Notes under the pieces: generated by a model
The model's database searches: none
Told to the model about the DNA's origin: nothing
What the model saw: only the letters and a program-made list of their open reading frames with translations
Part shown: positions 8,884 to 17,512 of the stretch, piece after piece
Position numbering within the stretch: position 1 is the stretch's first letter
Layout: each line of letters opens with the position of its first letter
Translations under genes and position numbers: made by a program
Assembly: GCA_022844475.1 (NCBI GenBank)
Contig: JALHLR010000011.1
Span: 17,577-81,576 of the forward strand
From: Hyphomonadaceae bacterium
Lineage (GTDB): Bacteria > Pseudomonadota > Alphaproteobacteria > Caulobacterales > Hyphomonadaceae
Direction of reading: 5' to 3'
DNA length: 64,000 bases

Positions 8884-9906
8884 ATGAATTTTTCATCCGA
8901 TACCGCTGCGCCGCCCCATCCCCTTATTCTCGAGGCCATGCTCGCGGCAGCGAAAGGCGCAGCGCCCAGTTATGGCAACGATGCCTGGACGGCGGCGGCG
9001 CGCGCGGCCCTTCGCGATGTGTTCGAGACGGACCTTGATGTCATGCTCGTCGCGTCGGGCACGGCTGCGAATGCGCTTGGTCTGGCGACGCTGTGTCCGC
9101 CGCACGGTTCGATCCTTTGCCACGCCGAAGCGCATATCGAGCGCGATGAACGTGGCGCGCCTGAATTCTTCACCGGCGGCGGCAAGCTGTCCCTGCTCTC
9201 TGGCGCACATGCGCGCATCGACCTCGGGCAACTCCGCACGCGGCTCGCCGCCAACCGGCATGACTTCGTTCACGAGACACCGGCTCATGTGCTGTCGTTG
9301 TCGAACCTTACGGAAAGCGGCGCCGCCTATCGGCCGTCGGAGATCGCCGAGCGCGCCGCACTTGCGCGTGAAGCTGGTCTCGCCGTGCATCTCGACGGCG
9401 CACGTCTCGCTAACGCGCTCGTGTCGACGGGTGCATCGCCTGCCGACATGACGTGGCGCGCCGGCGTCGATGTCCTGAGTTTCGGCGCCACCAAGAATGG
9501 CGGGCTTGGCTGCGAGGCGATCGTGCTGTTCGGCGCCGCGCGGCAACGGATCGGCGACCTGAGCGTGCGGGGCAAGCGGGCAGGCCACCTGCCGCCCAAG
9601 ATGCGTTTCCTCGGCGCTCAGATGTCGGCGTATCTCAAGGACGATCTCTGGCTACAGCTTGCGCGGCAAGCCAACGCTTCGGCAACACAGCTTGCCGATG
9701 TGCTAACGGCGGCTGGTGCGGAACTCGCTCATCCGACGGATGGCAACGAAGTGTTTGTCACGCTTCCACCCGGCCTCGGCGAGCGCCTGAAGGCTGCGGG
9801 TGCGGGTTTTTATCCATGGATTGACGGCTCGCACCGCTTCGTCTGTTCATGGGCCACCGGGCCGGATGAAATCCGCGCCTTTTCAGACCTGTTGGGCATA
9901 GGTTAA
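8884..9906 (+). CDS. Low-specificity L-threonine aldolase / beta-eliminating lyase family
   Basis: A 340-residue fold-type I PLP enzyme. The PLP lysine is K204 in SFGATKNGGLGCEA; upstream is the aspartate-containing strand LAVHLDGARLANAL. N-terminal FSSDTAAPPHPLILEAM and the SYGNDAWT block fit the threonine aldolase/tryptophanase-like family, which cleaves L-threonine or allo-threonine to glycine and acetaldehyde. A long in-frame extension upstream is rejected because GAGAGG precedes the ATG at 8884 and the family N-terminus begins there. Function as threonine aldolase is likely but related beta-hydroxy-amino-acid aldolases look the same. Confidence 0.88.
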   Translation: MNFSSDTAAPPHPLILEAMLAAAKGAAPSYGNDAWTAAARAALRDVFETDLDVMLVASGTAANALGLATLCPPHGSILCHAEAHIERDERGAPEFFTGGGKLSLLSGAHARIDLGQLRTRLAANRHDFVHETPAHVLSLSNLTESGAAYRPSEIAERAALAREAGLAVHLDGARLANALVSTGASPADMTWRAGVDVLSFGATKNGGLGCEAIVLFGAARQRIGDLSVRGKRAGHLPPKMRFLGAQMSAYLKDDLWLQLARQANASATQLADVLTAAGAELAHPTDGNEVFVTLPPGLGERLKAAGAGFYPWIDGSHRFVCSWATGPDEIRAFSDLLGIG

Positions 9907-10012
9907 TCCTCGTCCCGAATTCTCGCCTACCTGCTTCACGGCTTGTCGACCTTGTTCTGCCATTCTCGCCCCAGCACCGGTCCGCCTGGCCGGTCTGAGG
10001 GTGGGACAAGGC

Positions 10013-12310
10013 ATGCGCCTCGTTGATCTGAAGACGACGTTTCTCGGCGAGGTCGACGTTCCCGCCGCGCATCGCGCCGCGATCAATGCCGCCCGGCGCA
10101 CGACCTTCCATTCGCTCGCCCCACTCGCCGCAATCCACTCGCTCCTCAATGCGGTCGTGCTGACATTCGCCTTCTGGGGTCATGCCGGCATGCCGCTGGT
10201 TTTCGTCTGGTGCTACACCAGCGCAGTTCTGATCTTCATCCGCATCCGCGAAGCGCGCCGGCCCGCTGGCCAGCTCGATCCGAAAACCGAAGATGGCCGC
10301 ATCGTCCGTTACACCCTCCTGTCCGGCGCGCTCTGGAGCGGCATGATCGCTATGCTCATTGCATCCGGCGGGACGGATCACGCCTTGCTGCTTGGCGTCT
10401 TCACGGCTGCGATCCTCTGCGTCGGTGCGTTACTCCATTCGAGCTTCCCGACCGCCTCGCTGGGATACTCGCTGCTGATTGCGGCTGGCGCAGGTCTCGG
10501 CATGGTGCTCGGCGGCCACAGCTGGTCCTTCAACGCTGTGCTCCTGCTTGCAGCGGGCGTCATCGCGCTGCAGCGCTTTGCGGCGGCGAACCACGTGTCC
10601 GATATCCGCCGCCACCTCGCCACGGCGGCCATGCAGGACGCCAAGGACACAGCCGCGCTCCTGCTCCAGGACTTCGAGGCGCATTCCTCGGACTGGATGT
10701 GGAGGGTCGATGCGCACGGCCGGCTCGGAAGTCCGTCACAGCGCTTCGTCGATGCATCCGGACTCTCCTATCATGAACTGGAAGGCGGCAGCTTCCTGGC
10801 CTTGTTCGCACCGGAATCGGTGCAACATCTGCAGGAGCTTCTGAAGCACCGCAGGCCGTTCCGCGACGAGGCGCTACGGGTCACCATAGGCTCGCGCGAA
10901 GTGTGGTGGTCCTTGAGCGGACAACCCACAGCCGATGGCGGCTGGCGCGGCGTCTGTTCCGACATTACCCGTTCGCGCGATGCGGAGGCTCGCATCGCCT
11001 ACGTCACCGAGTATGACACCCTGACCGATCTTCCCAACCGCGCCGTGCTCGTGCGACAGCTCGAAATCGCCGAGGAAGCGGGCAGGGCGAGCGACGAAAG
11101 CTTCGCGCTCTTCGTGATCGACCTCGACAACTTCAAGGCGCTGAATGACACGCAGGGCCATCCGGTAGGTGACGCCTATCTCAGGGTCATGGCTGGGCGG
11201 CTGCGCGACTGTGTTGGCCAGACTGCCTTCCTCGCACGCCTTGGCGGCGACGAGTTTGCGGTGCTTCACCGCGACATGCGGGCGGATGAGGCCGGCGCCG
11301 TCGCGGAGCTGATCGTCGATGCGCTGCTCGCGCCCGTGACACTCAATGGCAAGGAGATTCTCGCCGGCGGCAGCGTCGGCGTCGCGCTGGCGCCCGAGAA
11401 CGGGTCTGACCCTGCCATGCTCATGAAGAATGCCGAGCTCGCCCTCTATCGCGCCAAGGCGCAGGGGCGCGGCTGTGCGCGTTTCTTCGAACCTGGCATG
11501 GAAAAGAACGCCCGCGTCCGCGCCGATCTCGAAACGGATCTTCGCAGCGCACTGGCAAGCGAAGCGATGGATGTGTACTTCCAGCCACTGGTGAATACGC
11601 GCACGCGGAAAGTCTCGGGCTACGAGACGCTGCTCCGCTGGAACCGCCCTGGCCACGGCCTCGTGTCGCCAGCCGTGTTCATTTCATGCGCCGAGGAGAC
11701 CGGCATCATCGTGCCGCTTGGCGAGTGGGTGATCCGCAAGGCGATCGAGGAGGCTGCGCAGTGGCGCGATGATGTGACGGTTGCGGTCAACCTGTCGGCC
11801 GCGCAGATGCACAACCCTTCGCTGGTCGCCACGGTTGTTGGCGCACTCGCTGCGTCCCAGCTCGATCCGAGCAGGCTCGAGATCGAGATTGTCGAGAGCG
11901 TGCTGATGGATGAAACGGAGCACAACATCCGTACGCTGCATGCGCTGCGGGAGCTGGGCGTGAAGATCGCGCTGGATGACTTCGGGACGGGCTACTCGTC
12001 GCTGAGCTACCTGCGCGCCTTCCCGTTCGACAAGATCAAGATCGACCAGCGCTTTGTGCGTGACATCGACACATCGGTCGAGAACCAGGCGATCGTTCGC
12101 GCTGTGATCTCGCTGGCGCGTGATCTTGGCATGCGTGTGACGGCCGAAGGGGTCGAGAACGAGCAGCAGGCGACGATCCTGGCCGGGCTCGGCTGCACGG
12201 AAGTGCAGGGCTTCCTCTACAGCCGCCCGATTCCAGCCTCGGAGGTCGAGAAGGTCGAAGCCGATACGCGCCCGGCGTCCAATATCCTGAAGCTTCGCCG
12301 CAAGGCCTGA
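10013..12310 (+). CDS. Membrane GGDEF-EAL protein (diguanylate cyclase/phosphodiesterase) with PAS domain
   Basis: About 765 residues. The N-terminal 200 contain roughly six hydrophobic helices (a MASE-like sensory region). A PAS-type segment follows at about 220-330 (WMWRVDAHGRLGSPSQRF). The GGDEF domain has an intact RLGGDEF active loop near residue 410, so cyclase activity is possible; the upstream RxxD inhibitory site is absent (VGQT at that position). The EAL domain starts near 522 with GYETLLRW, which keeps the metal-binding glutamate, and has DDFGTGYSSL near 652 and KIDQRFV. Both c-di-GMP synthesis and breakdown are therefore possible. GTG at 10001 is an alternative start. Confidence 0.92.
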   Translation: MRLVDLKTTFLGEVDVPAAHRAAINAARRTTFHSLAPLAAIHSLLNAVVLTFAFWGHAGMPLVFVWCYTSAVLIFIRIREARRPAGQLDPKTEDGRIVRYTLLSGALWSGMIAMLIASGGTDHALLLGVFTAAILCVGALLHSSFPTASLGYSLLIAAGAGLGMVLGGHSWSFNAVLLLAAGVIALQRFAAANHVSDIRRHLATAAMQDAKDTAALLLQDFEAHSSDWMWRVDAHGRLGSPSQRFVDASGLSYHELEGGSFLALFAPESVQHLQELLKHRRPFRDEALRVTIGSREVWWSLSGQPTADGGWRGVCSDITRSRDAEARIAYVTEYDTLTDLPNRAVLVRQLEIAEEAGRASDESFALFVIDLDNFKALNDTQGHPVGDAYLRVMAGRLRDCVGQTAFLARLGGDEFAVLHRDMRADEAGAVAELIVDALLAPVTLNGKEILAGGSVGVALAPENGSDPAMLMKNAELALYRAKAQGRGCARFFEPGMEKNARVRADLETDLRSALASEAMDVYFQPLVNTRTRKVSGYETLLRWNRPGHGLVSPAVFISCAEETGIIVPLGEWVIRKAIEEAAQWRDDVTVAVNLSAAQMHNPSLVATVVGALAASQLDPSRLEIEIVESVLMDETEHNIRTLHALRELGVKIALDDFGTGYSSLSYLRAFPFDKIKIDQRFVRDIDTSVENQAIVRAVISLARDLGMRVTAEGVENEQQATILAGLGCTEVQGFLYSRPIPASEVEKVEADTRPASNILKLRRKA

Positions 12311-12329
12311 ACGCCAGACATGAGAAAGA

Positions 12330-12355
12330 CGCGCTTCGAGGAAGCGCGCCTTTCC
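12330..12355 (+). terminator. Intrinsic terminator after the GGDEF-EAL gene
   Basis: Stem CGCGCTTC (12330-12337) with GAAGCGCG (12341-12348), 3-base loop, then CCTTTCC. It begins 20 bases after the stop codon. Two more small hairpins follow (12365-12379 and 12379-12403). Confidence 0.6.
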
Positions 12356-12489
12356 ATCACTCCACGCGTACTCTACGCGGCCGACGAACTACGCGAGTCG
12401 GCCACCTGCAGTTAGGCATGCGATGGTTTGCGATGCGAGCATCCGGAGCAGTGCGAACTGCACTCCGGCTGGGCTACGCAGCAGGCTGC

Positions 12490-12532
12490 AAACGAAACGG
12501 GCGCGGAGTCGGGTTGCCAACTCAACGCGCCC
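12490..12532 (-). terminator. Intrinsic terminator of the phasin gene
   Basis: Read on the minus strand, a long two-part stem: outer GGGCGCG with CGCGCCC, a 2-base bulge, inner GAGTTGG with CCGACTC, loop CAAC, followed by GTTTCGTTT. On the plus strand the arms are 12499-12512 and 12517-12532. It lies about 67 bases beyond the phasin stop, consistent with a strong monocistronic transcript. Confidence 0.75.
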
Positions 12533-12598
12533 TTCATCGTGTCAGAGACCGATCCCGCGGGATCCGGAAGTCAGGACCCGCGGCCAGCGAAGACAGTC

Positions 12599-13030
12599 TT
12601 AAGCGACTTTCTTGGCGGCGGACTTGACGGCAGCCTTGGTGTGGGAGGCAGCTTCCTCGACCGCTTTCGGGGTCAGGGTGACAACCGTGTCGAGCAGGTC
12701 CGTCTGGGCTTTCTTGGCCACTTCAGCGTAGGCGAACAGGCGGGCAGGGATGTCCTGCATCGCGGACTGGGCGACTTCGCCGGCTTTCTTGGCGTAGGCG
12801 GTCGGCTCGGCTTCCGGCGACATCAGGGTGGTCGCGTCTTTCGCGGCGTCCTGCATCCAGGCGGTCGTCAGCTCGACGTTCTTGTTCAGCGCCTCGATGG
12901 CGACAGCGCGATACTTCGCCGACATTTCGGTGAAGGCCTTCATCGGGCCGGCATTGGCGAAATCGGGCATGTACTTGGTGAATTGTTCCATGTTCTTGTT
13001 GAAGTCGAACATGTCGGTCATCGGGTTCAT
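12599..13030 (-). CDS. Phasin family protein
   Basis: A 143-residue, wholly helical, alanine/lysine-rich protein of the phasin family, which coats PHB granules and controls their size and number. Features seen are the N-terminal NMEQFTKYMPDFAN region, the amphipathic core YRAVAIEALNKNVELTTAWM with the family-typical N-x-x-L-T pattern, and a lysine/alanine C-terminal tail (TKAAVKSAAKKVA). GGAGAG precedes the ATG. It has its own terminator and probably its own promoter. It lies next to the PHA synthase and PhaR genes, in line with a PHB role. Confidence 0.9.
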   Translation of the reverse strand: MNPMTDMFDFNKNMEQFTKYMPDFANAGPMKAFTEMSAKYRAVAIEALNKNVELTTAWMQDAAKDATTLMSPEAEPTAYAKKAGEVAQSAMQDIPARLFAYAEVAKKAQTDLLDTVVTLTPKAVEEAASHTKAAVKSAAKKVA

Positions 13031-13095
13031 GGGGCTCTCCAGAGGGTTGTCCGCTCGTTGACCATCATCTAATGCCGCGGCGCGGCAAAGGCAAT

Positions 13096-13111
13096 CTGCT
13101 TTTTGCCGCAG
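13096..13111. promoter_or_regulatory. Possible PhaR operator upstream of the phasin gene
   Basis: CTGC (13096-13099) and GCAG (13108-13111) form an inverted pair 8 bases apart, about 65 bases upstream of the phasin start, beside further TGC-rich sequence. PhaR of Paracoccus binds TGC-rich CTGC/GCAG inverted sites in phasin promoters, with a shorter spacing. The match is suggestive only. Confidence 0.3.
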
Positions 13112-13145
13112 GCGCGAAAAAAATGCTGCGTTTGCGAAACTCGGG

Positions 13146-13991
13146 TTAGCCTGACGTTAGGGAATTGGCCTGCCGACGGGTCGCCAGGGCGGCGAATCCA
13201 AGAACCCAGCCAATGACGAAGCTGAGGCCGTACCCGGCCAGCGGGACGGGGTAGGCGCCGAAGAGTGGGGCAAGCGAAGTCGCACCGAAGTAACCTGACA
13301 GCGCGAATGCTTTCCAGTGCACGTCAGCCGAGCGCAGGAGCAGAATGGGGCTGACCGCAGCCAGTCCCAGGCCAGCCGCCATCGCGATGCCGAGCACCTG
13401 GGACTGGCTGAAGGCGAGCAGCAGGATGCCCTCAACATGCGCCACCGGAAGGAGCGGGTCGGGCTGCCTGAGGCAGTAGGCGACAAGAGCAAGGCCGAGG
13501 ATCAGCGAGGCTAGCGCGCCTTTCCAGCCGAAGGCGAAAGCGAACAGGATCACACTCGCGATCACGAACCCGGCCAGCTGCGAGATGTCCGGCTGGTGGG
13601 CGATCACGGCGCCAATGATGACGAAACCGAGTGCGGCGATCCATGCGCGTGCTCGCGCGAAGGCTGCGATCGCGACCGGCAGGACAAGTGCTGCGGCGTT
13701 GAGCTGGACTGGGCCGGCGCCAACCCAGCGGAAGACGCCTTCCTGACCTGGGCTCACAAGGCTGAGACTGATGACGATCACCGCGACCACGATAGCGCCG
13801 ATGCCGAACCAGCCACGCGAGGCAATGAAGAGTCCCAGAGCCGCGGCGGCGAACCATGCGACCGGATTGCGGATCCAGATACCCGGCGGAATGTCAGCCT
13901 GCGCCATGGCGGCAGCACCGAGAAGGATCGCAAGCAGGGAACCTGCACCAAAAGCCCAGATGGCGGGGCGATGCGATGTGTCCTGATGCAT
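13146..13991 (-). CDS. Polytopic membrane protein, possibly a divergent SEDS (FtsW/RodA) relative
   Basis: 281 residues with about eight to nine hydrophobic helices and little soluble sequence. Three places recall the SEDS fold: FRWVGAGPVQLNAAALVLPV resembles the RW-x-N-x-G-x-x-QPSEL-x-K block, GAVIAHQPDISQLAG resembles the L-QPDLGT loop, and YPVPLAGYGLSFVIGW resembles the PLPFISYGGSS block. The protein is about 100 residues shorter than FtsW and lacks the exact signatures, so this is remote similarity only. It starts 11 bp after the PHA synthase stop on the same strand and is probably co-transcribed with it. Confidence 0.6.
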   Translation of the reverse strand: MHQDTSHRPAIWAFGAGSLLAILLGAAAMAQADIPPGIWIRNPVAWFAAAALGLFIASRGWFGIGAIVVAVIVISLSLVSPGQEGVFRWVGAGPVQLNAAALVLPVAIAAFARARAWIAALGFVIIGAVIAHQPDISQLAGFVIASVILFAFAFGWKGALASLILGLALVAYCLRQPDPLLPVAHVEGILLLAFSQSQVLGIAMAAGLGLAAVSPILLLRSADVHWKAFALSGYFGATSLAPLFGAYPVPLAGYGLSFVIGWVLGFAALATRRQANSLTSG

Positions 13992-14002
13992 GATTAGCGA
14001 GA

Positions 14003-15787
14003 CTACTCGCGCACATACCGGCCCGGCGCCGGCTCAAGCCTTGAAACGCTCTCCGGGAAACTCTCCGCGGCGGAGACCTTCTTGCCCGAGCGCTTGCCCA
14101 GCCACTCCGCCCAATCGGGCCACCATGAGCCGTCGTGGGCCTCCGTGCCCGCGCGCCACGCGTCCAGGTCTTCGCCGGGGTCGGCGTCGCTGACCCAGTA
14201 GCCGTACTTCTTCTTGTCCGGATGGTTCACGATCCCGGCGATGTGGCCCGACTGCGCCAGCACGAAACGGCCGCCCCCCTTCAGTCGCGTAAGGCCTTTG
14301 AATGAGGCGGTCCACGGCGCGATGTGGTCCTTCTCGCAGGCGACGACGTAGTGCGGGACCTTGATGTCGTCGAGGCCGACCCTGACGCCTTCGATCTCGA
14401 ACGCGCCGTGAGCAAAGACGTTGTCGCGATAGAGATGCGTCAGATACTCCTGCGCCATGCGCTCGGGCAGGCGGGTTGAGTCTTCGTTCCAGAACAGCAG
14501 GTCGAATTTCGGGCGGGCCTCGCCGAGCAGGTAGGCCTTCACGGCCGGGCCGTAGACCAGATCATTCGGCCGCAGATAGCTGAAGGTGCGCGCCATGATG
14601 CGCTGGTCGAGAAAGCCCTTGCGCTGGGCCTCGATCGTGATCCCTGCGATGAAGCCTTCATCAATGAAGGATTTCAGCGGGCCCGGATCTTCGAAATCGG
14701 TGAGGGCGGTGAAGAAGGTGCAGGACTTGGCCGGATTGTCCTGCCTGGTTTTTCCCAGCCATGCCTGCGAGAGTGCGAGCGTCGTGCCGCCGATGCAATA
14801 GCCGACGACGTTGACGCCGTCCCTGCCGTGCAACTCGTTCACTTTCTGCACCGCGGGAATGACGCCTTCGAGGACATAGGTATCCATGCCGGCCGCGCGA
14901 AGCTCTTCGCGCGGGTTTTTCCAGCTGACGATGTAGACGGCAAAGCCCTGCTCGGTGAGCCACTTCACCAGCGATGATTTCGGCTGCAGGTCGAGAATGT
15001 AGTATTTGTTGATCCAGGGTGGGATCAGCAGGAGCGGGCGGGCGTAGACTTTCTCCGTCGTCGGCTCGTAGCGGATGAGCTGAAACAGCGGCGTCTCGTG
15101 GATCACATGGCCCTTCGTCGTCGCCAGTGTTTCGCCCACCTTGAAGGCTTCGGGATCGGAAAGCGTGACGAGCAGGTCGCCGCCATTGCGCTCGAGATCC
15201 TTCACGAGATTCTCGAGGCCCTCGACCAGCGACCGGCCATTGGTCTCGACGGCCTTCTTGATCGCCACCGGATTGGAGGCAAGGAAGTTTGCCGGCGAGA
15301 ACATGTCGACCAGCTGGTGCGTGAAAAAATGGATCTGCTCGGAGTGCTTCTCGTCTTCGCCCTCCGAGGCCGTATCGGCGAGTGATTCGAGATAGGCCGA
15401 CATGATCTGGTACTGGCGCTTCAGATAGTAGAAAAACGGGTGCTTGCTCCACTCGTCATCAGCAAAGCGCGCATCGGCGGGCTCGGCCTCCGCCCTGGGC
15501 ATGTGTTGCGCCCCAGACAGCATGGCCTGTGTCAGTTCAGCGTAGAGGGCTGTCGTGTTCTGCCAGAACTGCAGCTGCGAGCTGAATGTCTTCATCGGGT
15601 TCGACATCCAGCTCTGCATCTGGCCCGCAGCCGCGCGAAGCAGCAGGGGCTGGCCCGGACCTTCGACGCCGGGATTGCGGACCTCGCGACGTGAAACGGC
15701 CAGGAAAAGGCGCTGCAGCAGGAAGTTGATGCGCTGAAAATTCTGGCTCAATTCGAACGCGCCGAGAGAGCTCGTCTGGTCGTTCAT
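14003..15787 (-). CDS. phaC: Class I polyhydroxyalkanoate synthase
   Basis: A 594-residue PhaC, which polymerises (R)-3-hydroxybutyryl-CoA into PHB at the granule surface. The lipase-like box is GYCIGGTTLALS with catalytic cysteine C331; the aspartate lies in ACEKDHIAPWTAS (about 487) and the histidine in QSGHIAGIVN (about 514). The length and the N-terminal helical domain are those of class I (single-subunit) enzymes, and no PhaE or PhaR-subunit partner is present. ATG 15787 is preferred over an in-frame start 35 codons upstream because the upstream part has no family match. The neighbours phasin, PhaR regulator and the hydrolase form a PHB locus. Confidence 0.95.
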   Translation of the reverse strand: MNDQTSSLGAFELSQNFQRINFLLQRLFLAVSRREVRNPGVEGPGQPLLLRAAAGQMQSWMSNPMKTFSSQLQFWQNTTALYAELTQAMLSGAQHMPRAEAEPADARFADDEWSKHPFFYYLKRQYQIMSAYLESLADTASEGEDEKHSEQIHFFTHQLVDMFSPANFLASNPVAIKKAVETNGRSLVEGLENLVKDLERNGGDLLVTLSDPEAFKVGETLATTKGHVIHETPLFQLIRYEPTTEKVYARPLLLIPPWINKYYILDLQPKSSLVKWLTEQGFAVYIVSWKNPREELRAAGMDTYVLEGVIPAVQKVNELHGRDGVNVVGYCIGGTTLALSQAWLGKTRQDNPAKSCTFFTALTDFEDPGPLKSFIDEGFIAGITIEAQRKGFLDQRIMARTFSYLRPNDLVYGPAVKAYLLGEARPKFDLLFWNEDSTRLPERMAQEYLTHLYRDNVFAHGAFEIEGVRVGLDDIKVPHYVVACEKDHIAPWTASFKGLTRLKGGGRFVLAQSGHIAGIVNHPDKKKYGYWVSDADPGEDLDAWRAGTEAHDGSWWPDWAEWLGKRSGKKVSAAESFPESVSRLEPAPGRYVRE

Positions 15788-16033
15788 GATGTGCCCGAAA
15801 ACGTTTCCTGTTCGATAGGTAACACTGCCCGTGAACCCGTCAAACGCCATATGTTGAAAAGGTTTTCTGCACCCAGGCGAAAACTGGGACACAGATTACG
15901 CGGCGCCGCGGCATGTTTCGCCGCCCTGCGGCAATTCCGGGCTTCGTAATTCGAAAGGACCCGTGTACATGGGCCGTGGGGGTTGCTGCACCTGCTCACT
16001 GTCGTCCGAACGAAACCGGAGATTTCCACGCCC

Positions 16034-16888
16034 ATGCAGCTTGGCTCACTCGCACGCTGGATGAAGCGCGACGTTCCCGTATGGGAGGGCGAACTGTTCA
16101 CGAGCTCCGTTTCGGGCGCGGGGCGCGATGTTGTCTTCATCCATGGGCTCGCCGCCTCGCCGGAATGCTGGGAGGAGGCGGCCCCTTCGCTGCCCGGTAT
16201 TCGCGTGCATGCCATCCACATGCGCGGCTTTGCCGGCCTGGCGCCGAGTGCTCTGCGCAGCCCGATGAACTTCCTGAAGCCGGTGGCCGACGCGCTGGCA
16301 GTATACATTCGTTCGCTCAGGGTCGGGCCGGCGCCCGTGATTGGCCACTCGATGGGCGGACTGGTCTCGCTGATTCTGGCCCGCGATCACGCCGACGTGG
16401 TTGACCGGCTGATGGTGGTCGACGTGCCGGCTTTTTTCTCCATGCTCATCACGCCGTTTGCCACGGCCACATCCATGGCGCCGCTGGCCCAGCATTCGCG
16501 GCGCAGCTATCTGGAGAAATCCAAGACGCAGCATCAGGACGACACGCGCCGCACCAGCGAGAAGCTGGTCACGAGCCCGGACCTCCTCGAACGCGTCGTG
16601 CGCTGGGGTCTGACGTCTGACCGGGCCGCGACGGCTGACGTGATGGCCGAAGTGATGGTGACGGACCTAAGGGGCGACCTGCAGCGGATCAAGGCGCCGG
16701 TGGACGTGATCTATGCGTGGGACCGCGTGAGCCCTGCCTCCAAGATGAGCCTCGATCAGGTGTACGCGTCTTCGTATGCGGGCCTGGTCCGGGGGCGGCG
16801 GCAGCGCATCGACGATGCGCGCCACTATGTGATGCTGGACAAGCCGGATGCATTCTACGGGGCCGTGAATGCGTGGCTGGCGCAATAG
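16034..16888 (+). CDS. Alpha/beta hydrolase
   Basis: A 284-residue alpha/beta-hydrolase-fold protein. The oxyanion region is VVFIHGLAASPECW, the nucleophile elbow is GHSMGG, a candidate acid is in IYAWDRVSPASK and the histidine in DDARHYVMLDKPDAF. Substrate is unknown. It is divergent from phaC and 9 bp upstream of phaR in the same direction, so it probably belongs to the PHB regulon, for example as an esterase or thioesterase acting on PHB oligomers or acyl-CoA (inference). TTG at 15983 is a less likely upstream start. Confidence 0.85.
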   Translation: MQLGSLARWMKRDVPVWEGELFTSSVSGAGRDVVFIHGLAASPECWEEAAPSLPGIRVHAIHMRGFAGLAPSALRSPMNFLKPVADALAVYIRSLRVGPAPVIGHSMGGLVSLILARDHADVVDRLMVVDVPAFFSMLITPFATATSMAPLAQHSRRSYLEKSKTQHQDDTRRTSEKLVTSPDLLERVVRWGLTSDRAATADVMAEVMVTDLRGDLQRIKAPVDVIYAWDRVSPASKMSLDQVYASSYAGLVRGRRQRIDDARHYVMLDKPDAFYGAVNAWLAQ

Positions 16889-16897
16889 GAACGGGAC

Positions 16898-17503
16898 ATG
16901 GCACGTCGGGACCAGAACATGAGCGAAGGTGAAAACGTCGAGCTGCGCCGCTATCCGAGCCGCAAGCTCTACAACAAGAATGCGTCGAGCTATGTGCGCC
17001 TGCCGGAAGTGGCCGAGATGGTGCGCAAGGGCGCCAACATCCGTGTCGAGGACACCGAGACGGGCGAGGACGTTACGCGGCAGGTTCTGCTGCAGATCAT
17101 CATGGAGCAGGAGGGGCAGGCGGCCGGCGCGGTGCTTTCGGCCGATCTGATGATGGACATGATCCGCATGCACCAGTCGAAGACATCCGAGATGATGACC
17201 GGGCTGTTCGAGCAGTCGGTGGCCTTCATCCGTGCGCAACAGGAACAGCTGGCGAGCCAGATGACCGGCGCGATGTCTGGCGCGATGCCGCAGTGGAATG
17301 TGTTCGACCCTGCGGCGATGCAGGCGATGCAGGGCGAATTCCAGAAGCGCCTTGCGGGTTTCTGGACGGGTGCGATGCCGGGGATGCCCGGCATGGCGGC
17401 GCCTGCGCCGAAGAAGGCCGATGCTTCAGCCGCGAGCGATGCGGACGAGCTGAAGGCGCTGCGCGCGCGACTCGAGGAGCTGGAGAAGCGGGCGGGGAAG
17501 TAG
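16898..17503 (+). CDS. phaR: Polyhydroxyalkanoate synthesis repressor PhaR
   Basis: A 201-residue PhaR. The N-terminal DNA-binding domain is clear: RRYPSRKLYNKNASSYVRL, followed by MVRKGANIRVEDTETGEDVT. Two PHB accumulation-regulatory segments follow (QVLLQIIMEQE and the LMMDMIRMHQ region). The C-terminus is methionine/alanine-rich and ends in a charged helix. PhaR binds both phasin/PHB gene promoters and PHB itself, releasing DNA when polymer accumulates. It follows the hydrolase gene with a 9-bp gap and ends 9 bp from the convergent acylase gene. Confidence 0.95.
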   Translation: MARRDQNMSEGENVELRRYPSRKLYNKNASSYVRLPEVAEMVRKGANIRVEDTETGEDVTRQVLLQIIMEQEGQAAGAVLSADLMMDMIRMHQSKTSEMMTGLFEQSVAFIRAQQEQLASQMTGAMSGAMPQWNVFDPAAMQAMQGEFQKRLAGFWTGAMPGMPGMAAPAPKKADASAASDADELKALRARLEELEKRAGK

Positions 17504-17512
17504 CCGGCGCTT

